This document shows, one piece after another, positions 10,713 through 22,265 of a stretch of 64,000 bases of DNA. The position numbers and the translations under genes are program-made. Source of the DNA: Bimuria novae-zelandiae CBS 107.79 (Eukaryota > Ascomycota > Dothideomycetes > Pleosporales > Didymosphaeriaceae); NCBI GenBank assembly GCA_010015655.1, contig ML976675.1, forward strand, positions 391,406 through 455,405, written 5' to 3'. The number at the start of each line of letters is the position of its first letter. Position 1 is the stretch's first letter. Under the pieces are notes generated by a model. The model saw only the letters and a list, made by a program, of their open reading frames with translations, made no database searches and was not told where the DNA came from.

Positions 10713-12666
10713 TCAGATATGTGGTGGTGGAGATACATAAGGTTGCGGCGATGTAGGGATGTTGCCGCATGTCGCCTCATCGTCTGTAGACCCAGCAGCG
10801 TCAACGTCGCTCCCAGCGCCAGCGTCCTCATATATAGTAAACTGAGGCTGTTGAGACTGCAGGTAAGACGTCTGTATAGATATCTCTTGGTGTTGAGGTT
10901 GTTGTTCAGGCTGTGAGGCGTATGCAGAGTCCTGTGAGTTGAAGCTCTGGGAGCTCTTGCCAAGGGCAACCCATGACTGCAAATCAAATGTAGATGTGAA
11001 TGTATTGCCCCGGGCAAGCTCTCGCTCCTCCCAGTCTGTTGTCGCGATAGTCTTTATCCTTGGTGGTTTGTTTATAGAGATCTCCTGTAGTGGCGGCGGC
11101 GGCGGCTGGCGGGCATCCTGGTATGCGGCGAACTCGGTATCGTCGTCCCACAACCTCTGCAGGCATTGCTCCTTTGTAAACTTTGTATAGCCAATTACCT
11201 TCCTACTACGAAGAATCTCCTTGAGCTGTCGTAGAGGCCAATTAATATAGGCTCTCCATGCTGTTCTAGGTAGTCGTTTTGCTGGCGGCGCATCGGCGCC
11301 AGGATCCTCCTGCACCCACTCATACTCGCCATCTAGGCGGTTAATGGCCTCGACGTCGATAACCTCGTTAAACTCATGTTTTATACATACTATCGGGTCT
11401 TCTGAGTTTTCCCATCCTTCCCACGAGACTGACGGTAGTTGTTTTAGCTTTATAAGGTTGTCCTGGCTGCCGTCGGGCGGCAGGGATATCCCAGTCTGTA
11501 TGAACGCCTTTTGTATAAGTGCTGGCGATAGGAGCCTTACCGCACATGAAGTCGCCTCCATAGTAATATAACGTAGAGTACGGGGAACAAGCTCTTGCTG
11601 ATCTCGTCCCTCTATTAGTCTCTCTGTCGCGTCCTTCATATGGCGTTTAAACACCTTGTTAATGTGGGTATCAAGTGGTTGCAGGATGCTGGTGCATCCG
11701 GCAGGTACGACTGCCAGCACTACATGTAGCTTCTTGAGCGCATCGCGCACCTCCTCAGTGAGGTGAAATTTGACAGAGTCCATCACTAATAGTAATTCTT
11801 GTACGCCGCATCGATCCATATAGGTCTTGAGATGCTCCTGTATCCATTTTACCATGAGTTCTGCGTTGTTCCAGGCTTTCTCGTTGATGTAGACCTCTAC
11901 GTTGAATGTAGCCCAAGATGCGCGTTCCTGACGCTCGATAGTGCCACCAGGTACGCCATGGAAAATCACGACTGCGTCAAGTACTTGTCCACACGCAGAG
12001 ATGATTAGGATAACTGTTGCCTGCCGATTTTGCCATCCTGATCTTGTTATTTTGTATTGTACTGTTGTGGCGCCGCGGTAATGGTATGTGTGGCCATCCG
12101 CGTACTCATATGGTATAGGGGTCTCATCCAGGTTCAGGATCGCCATATAAGGAAACCTCGACAATCCAGTATAGGGAGACTTCAGAACTCCAATAAATAA
12201 ATTATTCTGCCGTCTGATAAAGCGGATAAAATTCTTCGCCTTTGGTAATAGGTCTGTAGGTAACTGTTGTGCCTGTTTCGTGATAGCTCTCCAGGTGATG
12301 CCGTACCGACGGCGGAATGCAAAGAACCAGCCAGATGACATGCCAAACTAGAGAAATTAACACAGCTCCACTACATAGGTATAATAAATTTACCTCTGTT
12401 GCAGGAGCAAAGTAGATAGCCTGATAAAGCTCTCCAGCAAGTCTCTTAAACCACATTACTGAGATGCGCTTGCCTTGCTCCCTAGCGTCACAAAATCGTT
12501 GGTAAATGGCCTCCTCCAGGATGGGCCAGGACTCACGCTTCGCAACAAAGTGACGCCGGCTCCGCGCACGCTGCCCATATAGGATGGAATCGCGACTCCT
12601 CCACCATAGGGATATACAGGATGGGCAATAGTCCTTCCAGTCAAACTTCTCCCGCACCTCATTCAT
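10713..12666 (-). CDS. DDE_1 (pogo/Tigger-like) transposase, two exons
   Basis: Transposase of element B. Exon 1 (12666-12394) carries a CENP-B/Tc5-type helix-turn-helix region (ESWPILEEAIYQRFCDAREQ). A 46-bp intron (12393-12348, GTAAAT...CTAG) joins it in frame to exon 2 (12347-10713), which holds the DDE_1 catalytic core. First Asp is in LNLDETPIPYEYADG, second in LLVMDSVKFH, third in SILQPLDTHINKVFK. The Gln/Pro-rich C-terminus (PEQQPQHQEISIQ) is outside the core. The chosen start gives 635 residues. The frame is open further upstream to an ATG at 12894 (PPERKKTGRLRKDN, then SYTREEKLAVV, a Psq-like helix), interrupted only by one TAG at 12706-12708. The ancestral protein was therefore probably about 711 residues, and the first DNA-binding helix may be lost. 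Whether the short form is active is unknown. Confidence 0.9.
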
Positions 12667-13145
12667 GTTTGGAGGGCGTAGATCCTCATCCCATTGCAGG
12701 CCCGTCTAGAGCTTTGCATACCAGCAGCCCTGGGGATCGTACACCCAGTTCTGTTTATCCTGGATCCAGAACACTACAGCAAGCTTTTCTTCGCGGGTAT
12801 ACGAGCGACGAGAAACACTAGATTCAGCTTCTGGACGCTTATACAATGGGTTATCCTTGCGTAGGCGGCCGGTTTTCTTGCGTTCGGGCGGCATGCTGGT
12901 GGTGATGAGGATGAGGAGTTCGGCGATGAGGGGGCTCGTATAGGCAGCCTATTAACTCTGTTAGATGACGTCGATGCGCAGCAAGGTAAAATTCTAGGAT
13001 AATTGAGCTCGCTGAGACGAGTAGATCGACGTACTCAACACCAAAAAATGTCACGATATGGTCGAGATGCAAGGCACTGAGTAGATTGTTGCACATTTAG
13101 AGCAACAGAGCTCGCATCCAGATTCTGATACCTTGGCAGCCCACT

Positions 13146-13215
13146 ATACCTCCTACGGTTACGTCGCCACCTGCAGCTAGCAGCTAGGCTATCTATTAAT
13201 TGCAAAACTCTACGG
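13146..13215 (-). repeat. Right terminal inverted repeat of transposon B
   Basis: Mirror copy of 10500-10569 without a mismatch, followed by the TA target duplication. Confidence 0.95.
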
Positions 13216-13217
13216 TA

Positions 13218-14229
13218 GCACTGGAACCTAGGAGGCTTAGATCCCTGAGCCGTGCTTGTGGAACAAGCGGTTAGGTCCGTAGTACACAGTCGTGTATTGG
13301 ACTATTGGAGCGAAGTGACATCGTATATGCACTTGCCGACCATTGACAGACACGTTGATGTCAAGCTGAGTCAACCTGCGGCTGGAGCGAAGCAGGGACA
13401 AGGTTCCAGCGAACAAATGTTGTACAAGAAGCACGATGTGTCAATGATTCCACTTTAGCGCGGGATGATCTGTCAGGGCGAAAATTCGTTCTCCACCGTT
13501 TTTTTTTCGGTACAGGACTGTTGACGAAAATAGCAGGCAAGCTGATGTGAAGTTTCGAATACAGCTAAGCTAGCTGCTGCCTAAAGGCAGTCCGCACGGA
13601 TGCTCGTGCTCCTAATGAAGTGCAATTAAGAATCACCAGGGCTCAACGCCTCCTGCTATCTCTGCGGGGTGGATGCTAGATCGATCCGGAGAATGCGGAG
13701 GCTAAATGCAGCAACAGCGGAAGACGCTGAGGCGCCTCTGTTACACAGAAGTCTCGGCGCCTTCTGGCTGACAGCCACGGCGCACCAGCTTCAAGCACGA
13801 CGTATTGAATGGATCCGTAGCGAATAGCATGCGTGACCTGGGACCAGAAAGACGTTTACCCCTGCCACTACTCGGTAGCTCCCGAAAGGCGCATAAGCCT
13901 TCAGGTCATTGGAAATGATTCAACAATTGGATCGCCGCACAGCGGCACGTGGAATGCATCGACGGATCTTGACACTGGTGAACATTCAGTTGGGAACACT
14001 CAAGCGATGTTCTGCAGTGTCGAACGGGGTCCATGTATCATGCCGGCGGGCTGCATTGCTCCGTGCCGGTAAAGGTATGTAACAGGCGAAGCTCGGTGGG
14101 AAAGCTCTGAAAATACCCCACCCTTAAACCTTATGGGCGAGATGGGCCTTGTTCCCTAGCGATGCTCTTGGATTGCCTAAATGTACACTAGTATTACACG
14201 CACCGATTATCGTACATGTCGGATCGTCG
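13218..14229. other. Stretch without a recognisable gene
   Basis: Right flank of transposon B up to AIM11. Frames of 60-80 codons only, no motif recognised. Confidence 0.4.
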
Positions 14230-14784
14230 TTATCGAGGCGTTTCTGAGTTGCCGTCCTCCTCCTCTTTAGCCACCGTCTCCTGCGAGGCTACCAATAGAT
14301 CCATTATGGATGCCGGAAGAGCTTCACCTGGCTGGTAGATTGTGTCGTAGTTCAGTCGTCCTCTGAGTCTTGCCTGGGCTTCTTTCAGATTTGCTATGTC
14401 GAACGCCCACATGGTCCCGCCCAATGCCATGGTTCCCAGGCTGACACAGTTCATCGTGGCCAGGTTCAGAGCCTGGACTGCTTCATGGACTGGGCTGAAG
14501 TGTTCATGCGGATTGGTATTTGGTGCATAGAAGCTGGGCTTCACCCGCAGGTGACGCTTGTATATGGCACGGCGAGTGAGGGCCGTAGAGGCGAGAAAAC
14601 AGGTGGCGCCAAAGAAGAAGACGGACAACTGCCGTAACGATCGTGCGGAAGTGATGGGTGTGCTCTCGTATGCAGATTCCGGCGGTGGCCGCTGGGGTGA
14701 GTTGACCGGCGGGGCGGGCGACCGGGCCATGATGCGAGCGATCGGAAGCTTCTGAATGGCTTCCATATGTGCCTGCAGCAGCAA
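14230..14784 (-). CDS. AIM11: AIM11-family mitochondrial membrane protein
   Basis: 184-residue protein of the fungal AIM11 family (altered inheritance of mitochondria 11), small proteins of unknown biochemical role. Diagnostic features: RSLRQLSVFFFGATCFLAST, the first hydrophobic segment (about residues 48-66), followed by TRRAIYKRHLRVKPSFYAPN. The second segment is ALNLATMNCVSLGTMALGGT (about 107-126), followed by MWAFDIANLKEAQARLRGRL. This two-helix pattern with WAFDI after the second helix is typical. The Pro/Ser-rich N-terminus is variable, so the start could also be the Met at residue 7 or 19. Single exon, no damage seen. Confidence 0.88.
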   Translation of the reverse strand: MLLQAHMEAIQKLPIARIMARSPAPPVNSPQRPPPESAYESTPITSARSLRQLSVFFFGATCFLASTALTRRAIYKRHLRVKPSFYAPNTNPHEHFSPVHEAVQALNLATMNCVSLGTMALGGTMWAFDIANLKEAQARLRGRLNYDTIYQPGEALPASIMDLLVASQETVAKEEEDGNSETPR

Positions 14785-16010
14785 TGCAGGTGTTGATCGC
14801 AGCGGAGTCGGGCGGTTGCAGGATCAGCTTCCCATTCCCCGGATCAGCTGTTGCTGAGTGGATCTCTGTTGCCCGCGGAGTTGTACGAGCATAGATAACA
14901 CAGAATCTTGCTCAAGGCGCCCGAATACGTTCAAAGTAAATAACATGTGAGACAATCGGCGGCTGCGATGCGCGTGGTCGGAAGCGCACGAAAACTTTGG
15001 GAAGGCGCGATCCTAACTAAGCGAAAACGTCCGTCGTCACTACTTCCGGAGCCGGAACAACTGTTCGGAGGCAGATACGAACGAGCTCCATTCACTCCGT
15101 ATGAGGGGTCATCGGGCCGCCTGGTATTAATCAAGGTCTTCAATTCCGCGAATTCGCCTTATGCAGAGACAATTCTCTACTCAGCTTACGTTGTGCGACT
15201 CCTCGACGCGCAGGATTAGAAGCCTACGGATGTCGCTTGGGTGCAGTACACGCACGATCATGTAGCCCGGCTGCTCGAATGAGGCAATCCAAGACACGGC
15301 CCTTGTGTAAGGCTCCGTGAGCTGCACGCATGTGCTCATCGGCTATTCGGTCGCATCTCAAAGTCGACCGATGGACTGTGGGACGCCGCGGTAACGCCAC
15401 GAGAATACGAAAACCGGCATCTTTTGTTGTACCATCGTACCCAGGTCTACAACGCCTGAGGACACTCATCCTAACCAGTTGTTACGGACCGGAGAGCGGT
15501 CAAGTCGTCACTCAAGGACCGAATTGTTAGCCCTTTGCTAGTCCCCGTAATCATCCTTGACAAATCTTAGGATCATCCATTCTCGTAATGTGCTACGAGC
15601 CTCACGCAGGGCTCCGCCATCTCTTCCCGCATTCGCAGTCGCCATCTCCACTTTCACTTGCTTAGTTTACATGCACATGCTATTGCCTTTGCGTTACATG
15701 GGTCTTTCTCGTAGGCTTAGACAAGCTACACCTCAGCATGTATTTCAAGAATAGCTCTATGATCTCAGCTTGCATCGACACTCTCCAATGACCGGACGTT
15801 GACTGCAGCGCCGCCGCACTGTCGAGAATCTGTCGCTCTGCCAGCAGGCATAGTATCGCCTAGCTGCAGCGTTCCCGAAGCAGCATCCAAGGTTGACGAC
15901 AATATCGTCAGCTTTGCTCCGTATATGCAACCAAGGCGCGGTGTTGAGCGCCTCTGCGGCACGGCTTGTAGAAGACATGGTCGAGCCATGTCATCTCTCA
16001 GGCCAAAAAG
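14785..16010. other. Stretch without a recognisable gene
   Basis: Several overlapping frames of 60-97 codons on both strands (for example 15224-15469 minus and 15765-16058 minus), with no recognised motif. The part next to 16139 is promoter of the secreted-protein gene. Confidence 0.4.
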
Positions 16011-16013
16011 AAG

Positions 16014-16020
16014 TATAAAG
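16014..16020 (+). promoter_or_regulatory. TATA box of the secreted Thr-rich protein gene
   Basis: TATAAAG at 16014-16020, 119-125 bp before the ATG at 16139, followed by a CT- and CA-rich leader typical of strongly expressed fungal genes. Confidence 0.5.
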
Positions 16021-16138
16021 ATGCCCACTGCTACTGCGGTTTTGGAGCACCACAGCACACAAAAGCTTCTTCTGCTTTACTCTCGCTTCACACAACAGAA
16101 AGCAATTCAATCACTTCACACTCTTCCATCCATTCAAA

Positions 16139-16892
16139 ATGCTCTTCACAAACGCTCTCGTGCTCCTTGCTTCGGCTTCCCTCACTGTCGCCCTTCCAGG
16201 AGGCGGAGGTTATGGCACCGCCACCTCGAAGACACCTACCTATCCTACCACTACCAAGTCTCATCCACCTCCCGTCCATGAGACCACTTGCTCTGCTGGT
16301 AAGGAGCCTAGCCTGAGAAGCCGTGGGTGATGCTCACTGTCTCTTAGTGTACTCCACCAAGTCGGAAGTTGGCACCTCTACCAAGACGTATGCTACCACC
16401 GCCTATGTCACCAAGCCCATCACCTACTACACCACCATTACCGTAACCAAGACCTACACCAAGCCCTACACGAGCACCGGCTACGTGACCAAGGTAAATA
16501 GCTTTTGAGCTCCAGCCACATCAGCAACGTCTAACGAATTTGGACAGACCGAAACCGGAACGAAAGTCGATTACACCACGAAGGTCATTCCTGTCACCTC
16601 CTACATCACCAAGACGGAGAGCTACGTCAAGACTACGACGAGCCTCGTCACCAAGCCTACAACGTGAGAAGTCCCTTCCCAACTATTAGAAAAAGGAAAC
16701 GAGCTCTAACTCTTGAACAGGGCGGTTGGCACCAAGACCGAGACCAAGCTCGAAACAAAGGCAGACTCTAAGGTCAAGACCGAGACCAAATCCGAGGCGA
16801 CCACCATCACCAAGGTCGTCCCCTACACCACATCCAAGGTGGTCACCGAGACGAAGTGCTCGACCAAGGGCGGCTACGGCAGCGGCTGGTAA
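16139..16892 (+). CDS. Secreted Thr/Lys-rich repeat protein (putative cell-wall or effector-like)
   Basis: Four exons: 16139-16298, 16348-16493, 16548-16663 and 16721-16892. The splices (GTAAGG...TTAG, GTAAAT...ACAG, GTGAGA...ACAG) keep one frame. Residues 1-19 (MLFTNALVLLASASLTVALP) are a clear signal peptide. The mature chain is almost entirely short Thr/Lys/Tyr units such as YVTKPITYYTT, YTKPYTSTGYVTK, YTTKVIPVTSYITK and VKTTTSLVTKP. It is framed by one Cys near each end (ETTCSA and TKCSTKGGYGSGW), which could form a single disulfide. Thr-rich stretches predict heavy O-mannosylation. I do not recognise a named family. The composition resembles fungal cell-wall or adhesin-like proteins, but no GPI signal is present. 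Two in-frame exon joins disrupt the repeats, so the gene would be missed by simple ORF calling. Confidence 0.8.
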
Positions 16893-19800
16893 TCGCCCAG
16901 CGGAGTCACATGCTCTGCAGCGGCATGCACTGGCGTATTTTTCTTGATAGAATGTATGACACGACTTCACGGGTATGAATGGGTTAAATTGTTGGGACGA
17001 CGGGACAGCCACACTCCTTACTGTTGATACACGGGTACCACTTACACTTCTCTGGGGGGAGATCTTACATCTGTGAATACAGATCCACGGTCCTTAACCT
17101 TGCGGCGATGTCACCTCGCTCCTTGGATTTCATAGCTAATACAAATAATATCTTGGTCGCAGAACCTGCCTTTTCTCCCGCTCATTTTGTGATTCGTGAT
17201 TGCGCTGGTATGTGGTGCTTCCGTCGCAGCCGGCTCGCAGTGTGCTGAGCGCTGGTACGCCAGCCTGCGTGGACTATCGATTGAGGTTGGTTGAGTACGA
17301 GAGTGCGGTCCAGAAGTGCTGGTGGGGAAGGCGGGACGTCAAGCCTTGCGAAGCCTGAGCTACGCGCATAGCGTACCGTTATGATGGCGAAAGAGGGGTA
17401 TGGTGCGTGTGAATATTACAGTTTGGCATATCATCTCCCGCGGATGCAAGAAGCTAATAATAGCACTTTGCTAATGCATACCATAGACGGTAGCCATTTT
17501 TACTGCATCGTCAATAATTTTTCACGCATACCAAGGCGTTTCCCAATAGTTGGGTTTTCACAAGTGAATAAGGCGATCAGTCGATGCGTCGAATATCTGT
17601 GCTATGACACACATCAGCACTAGGAGCACCTTCGGAATGCTGGTCAGGTTCAGCCCGAAGCCGGTGCCCTACCGTGCACTGGACGAGTACGCGCAATCCC
17701 CTCTATCTGTTATCAAGTTGAGGTGTTGCATGTGGTGTGAGGACAATATCATGGAGCAGGGTCCGTTGCGGAAAGGATATACCTTGCGCGTATGTAGCTG
17801 CGAAAATGGCTCGCTGATCAGTGCATAAACGAGTGATATTAGGCCAGAAGAGGAACAGCGGAGATCGGTGCTGTGCAGAGGCTGAACTGTTGGGACCGAT
17901 TTGGTCTGGACTAGAGGTAGAATTCCGATGGTTTGCATATGCAGACAAGCACTCGGTACTTATGCTGGGTAACGTTGGCGGGTTGGGGCGGGACTTTTTC
18001 GAGGCAGTTCCATGGAGTGATCATCACAGGTGAGAGCTTGTTTTCATAGTGGATAGATTGAAAGGCACTACAATTGAATTTGATAGTGGGTATTGCGCAT
18101 GTGCGAATCGCAAACCTGGAGAACAGATTACTGACGGGAGCTGGCGGGAGAAGACCTGGTCGAGATGAAGCTGTACCTTGTCACCAGTCTTCGAGACATC
18201 CACATGGCTGGTCTTGATTCGTGTCATCATGTGGTATTGTTGTCGTGACAAAGTAAATACGATGCGCAACCAGTCGGAACCTCACGTGAACTTTGCAAAC
18301 CACTGGGCCTGCGATGAAGTATCCGGTGTTGTGCTCCAGTTACTATATTACCCCGGCGAGCGTGAAATGCTTCACTCACGGTCTTGGGTGTTTGTACCTT
18401 TGGTAAGATGGCATCTCTTTCACGATATCGTCCTGAAGTACGCGTTAAACCGTTGAGCAGGGAACCCATGGAATAGCACATGTCAATCAGCTGAGCCATT
18501 GCAGTCCATGGATAATGACGCGTCACGCAAAATGCGTATTATTAGACCGCAGACCTTCAGCTCAGCCAACAATGACTTCATCGACTCACCATCTTGAGCT
18601 GAAGGTAGGGATTGCGTTGATGTATCTGCAGTACCTGGATATCCTTGTCTGGCTTGCACGTTCGGGTATGCGGTCAGCAAATACACGTCGACAGTTAAGA
18701 CCGGTATAGGCACTGACGAGCTGTGAAGAATGCGGAAAATGGGTACCTAGCTCGAAGGGAGAGGCACTTACGATCTGTACCTTACTTGTAGTATGCATGA
18801 TTCAGTGAAACAAACATCCGTGTCGAACGAATCTGCTTATCGCAGTTTTGAGACAAAGAACAAACGCCGCGAGCACATGCCGCCATGGAAGGTGTTCCAC
18901 TCAGACCCATCTCGTCTGCGGTCAAAGAAAGCAGCATGTAGTTAGTCTCGAGACAGTACGGGCGTGTCGTCTCAACTGCCATGCTCTCGCAGTCAAGTCA
19001 CTGATTATCATAGCTAACAATACTTCTAGTGTACTGAGAGATGCGGGCCGAATGAACACGGATTCGTCGAAGCGGATATGTATATATTTAACGGACCTTG
19101 AGGCGAACTGGGACCCATGAGTGACTCATACCTAGAGTTTTGACCCGAAAGAAAGGGCTTTTGGGTGGTCCTGTACATTTTTTTTAGCGCATCTATTTAG
19201 ATTTGATGTCGGAACCCATTGTGTAGCCGTCCTCCAATGAACATATCAATCCGGTAATTCCTGGACGGCCTCTTACGCCCGCGAAAAAGTCGCAGATAGC
19301 GCAAGGACCATCGTCCACCGAATCTAACTAAAGTACGGTCAAGTTACCCCAGGCTAATTTGTGGCTTTTTCGAAGGTGCGAGAGGACGGCTGCAGCGGTA
19401 CTTCAATTTGTTAAGAGACATTATCACGACGAGCATCATTACAGATGACTCGACGGGCAGTGGCCTCGAACCTCGAACGCACGATGTTCCAGTTAGAAGA
19501 GCACGAGAGATTATACTCAACGATTTTGGAACGAGGATATCGGATTTGTCGGGTTAACTGGTGATTTGGACGTTCCAATGCTGCAATGCTGTAAATCTGC
19601 CTACCATAGGCAGTTGTTGTTGAATGGATGCCATTAGCGGCATTTAAAGCTGTTGTTTATTTCGCACAGGTGCCGTCTGAGATGCTAGAAGGCTCAATGA
19701 GAGTGTATGTTCGAGTTTTGATGCCGTCCCGTGTTCGGATGGAACTACGATGTTGTCGGTGATCTGACCAATCACGCATTGACTCAGCCGATAAGAGGCC

Positions 19801-19989
19801 CCGGTACAGTCGCGAAGGCCGCTGCCGGAATTGCCCCCACCCAAAGAGGACGGCAGAGAGTGCTATGTGCAATTCTCAAAAGTGGTGTCGCTCAGGTGAT
19901 GAGTTTTCTTCGTCGCGTTGACATCCGGAAGCTCCCTGCTTTCTCTGAGCTTGTGAACCTGTCAGAAGCTGCGGAGGTTTTTCCACGCA
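16893..19989. other. 3.1-kb stretch without a recognisable gene
   Basis: Normal base composition, many frames of 60-99 codons on both strands. On the minus strand, pieces between 18227 and 18982 look weakly gene-like: GTAAGT/GTGAGT donors follow open frames, and one frame has CARGVCSLSQNC. I could not assemble them or match a family. A decayed gene is possible. Confidence 0.35.
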
Positions 19990-21803
19990 ATGCCGCCCAA
20001 CGAGACGTCACCACTGTTACCTAAGCCGGCTTTACAACCTACATTCCCTCATCCCATTGCGGAAGATAGAGATGTTGCACCCGGCGCATCATACGATGGC
20101 GGCGCTAAGAATGTTGACGGAGACCAGCTCGAAAGGCAGATCAGCAATGGCGACGCGTCGAAACACCAGGGTATGCCGGAGGTGCGAAAGCGTATGAAGT
20201 ACATCTTTCCAGCTATTTGCATTGGTGTATGTAATTTTGGGTTTTCCCTCTAAGAAGACACGTTATTCACCTTCGCTACCAGGTCTTCCTCTCCGCCGCT
20301 GACCAAACTCTCGTTGTGTCCACGTACGGCACGATCGGCACCGAACTACACGCGTTGAACTCAACCTCGTGGATAGCGACCGCCTACTTCATCACGCTCA
20401 CTGCCTTCCAGCCACTCTATGGCAAGCTCTCAGACATATTCGGGCGGAAATCATGTCTCCTACTCGCGTACATCGTATTCGGCATCGGCTCGACGTTCTG
20501 CGGTTTGGCTCGGAATATGGGAGGATTGATTGCTGCGCGAGCATTCGCAGGAGTTGGTGGGGCCGGCATGAGTACAATCACGTCGATTCTGATGAGCGAC
20601 GTAGTGAGTCTTAGAGATCGAGGGACGTGGCAAGGCTATATCAACATTATATATGCAGCCGGCTCAGCTGCTGGAGCACCGATAGGCGGTCTACTTGCAG
20701 ACAGTATCGGTTGGAGATGGGCTTTTATAGCTCAAGGGCCACTGTGTCTGGTTGCAACTGCAGCTGTTGCAGTTGTGCTACATATGCCGAAAACGGACCA
20801 CTCTCACTGGGTACAGAAGCTCATGAAGATTGACTTCTTGGGTGCCACTGTCCTCATCCTGGCAGTGACCGGAGTCCTGGTTGGTCTTGATCACGGCTCG
20901 AATGTGTCCTGGAACAGTACGTACATCAATCAGCCACCTAAAGGTGGGCCGTGGGTGAACTCCGACTGACGCGAATGCTTAGGCCCGATCACTATTGCAG
21001 GACTATCAACTACCCCACTCTTCGTGGTCTTTCTCCTCGTCGAACGATACGTCGCAAGTCACCCCATCGCACCGTTCTGCATTATCCTCAACCGCAGTCT
21101 ATTCGCCTGCTCCCTCTGCAACTTCTTCTCTTTTGGAGGTTGGCTAGCCGCGTTGTTCTTTATCCCTTTATACTGGCAAGTAATCGCGGACATGAATGCT
21201 GCAAAAGCGGGCTTACTTCTGATACCCTGCATCCTATCATCAGTCAGCGGATCTTTGTTCGGTGGCATATACATGAAGTGAACAGGAAAGTACTATTGGA
21301 TCACGGTGATCGCATACTCCAACCTTCTCTTTGGTCTGGCGATGGTCCTGCTCTTCGCTGGCATAATCAAAGAGAATATACCAGTGATGGTGGTAGGCAC
21401 TATGATCACTGCGTTCTCCAACGGCATAGGAGTCACGACGACACTGATCTGGCTCATTGCAAATGCGAAACACAAAGACCAGGCCGTGGCCACAGCCTGT
21501 TCATATTTGTTCCGCTCGTCGGGTTCAGTTTTCGGCATAGCAATGTGTGCAACCGCATTCAACCAAACTTTGCGCAAGACACTCGGGGCTGCGTTGGGCG
21601 GGAGCGAAGATGCCAATGAAATTGCGGAGCGTGTTCGATCTTCGCTCGCATATTTCAGGAGCCTAGAGCCCGAGTTGAAGGAGGTGGTCAGGGAATGCTA
21701 CAGCAAGAGCTCGAGAGCTGCTTTGACAGTGAGTATGGGTTTGGTCGTTGGCAGCGCAGTTTTCTCCTGGTTCATTAGAGAGAAGAAACTCGGCGGGAAG
21801 TGA
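19990..21803 (+). pseudogene. MFS multidrug/basic amino acid-type transporter with one in-frame stop
   Basis: Three exons (19990-20226, 20283-20916, 20983-21803) encode a major facilitator of the 14-helix drug:H+ antiporter group, similar in pattern to vacuolar basic amino acid (VBA) and multidrug exporters. Marks: cytosolic N-terminus with the vacuolar-type motif ETSPLLPKP, ADQTLVVSTYGTIGTEL in helix 1, motif A GKLSDIFGRKS, motif C-like AAGSAAGAPIGGLLAD and WRWAFIAQGPL. Both introns splice in phase. The frame is intact to the normal end except for TGA at 21279-21281 in GGIYMK-stop-TGKYYW, just after a middle helix. The downstream half stays open for 174 codons, so the mutation is young or the site was Arg (CGA) or Trp (TGG) before a single transition. 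Readthrough cannot be excluded. The next three genes are also damaged. Confidence 0.85.
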
Positions 21804-22265
21804 GCGAATCAACGGCTACGGTGGCTCTCAATCACGAGTAAAGAATGGATAAAAATTTGGTGCTCGAAAACAGAGCGTGAGCAGTGTTGCACCGCATAGT
21901 TGACCCGGGATCTGATTGGTGCCAGATCCTGACACAGCTGTAGGCCCATGTATCTCAGCACATAAGCAGCACACCTATTCTCAGCTGGGAGGCTGAGCGC
22001 ATCCGTCGTCTCGATCTTCTCCGGTCTGCTACCTCATACGACATAGCGATAGACTTTGCGCATACGAACATCACTTGGCTGTCCGAGCAGGCGATCGATA
22101 GTGTTGAAAAGGCCGTCACTTTCCGGAGCTGTACTGAAGCCTGGGAATGCCGGTGCGAGTCAGGAAGCCGCATGGCGATTCGACTGGACACAACACCTTC
22201 AACAGTACCTTGATATCCCACACGCACGTGCGATGACTGCCTGGAGACGGATCGCTAGCCGGGAA
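21804..22265. other. Intergenic stretch
   Basis: Between the transporter and the HET pseudogene. The HET frame is open back to 22056, but the earlier codons show no family pattern. Nothing else seen. Confidence 0.4.

Larger units (their letters stand above)
10500..13215 (-). mobile_element. Pogo-like DNA transposon B with perfect 70-bp inverted repeats
   Basis: A 2716-bp element flanked by the TA target duplication (10498-10499 and 13216-13217). The terminal inverted repeats 10500-10569 and 13146-13215 are identical over 70 bp when one is reversed, starting CCGTAGAGTTTTGCAATT. This and the nearly open transposase gene show recent activity. There is no sign of RIP apart from one possible C-to-T stop. 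It lies just downstream of cnxH in otherwise single-copy sequence. The interior besides the transposase (10570-10712, 12895-13145) shows no other gene. Confidence 0.95.
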
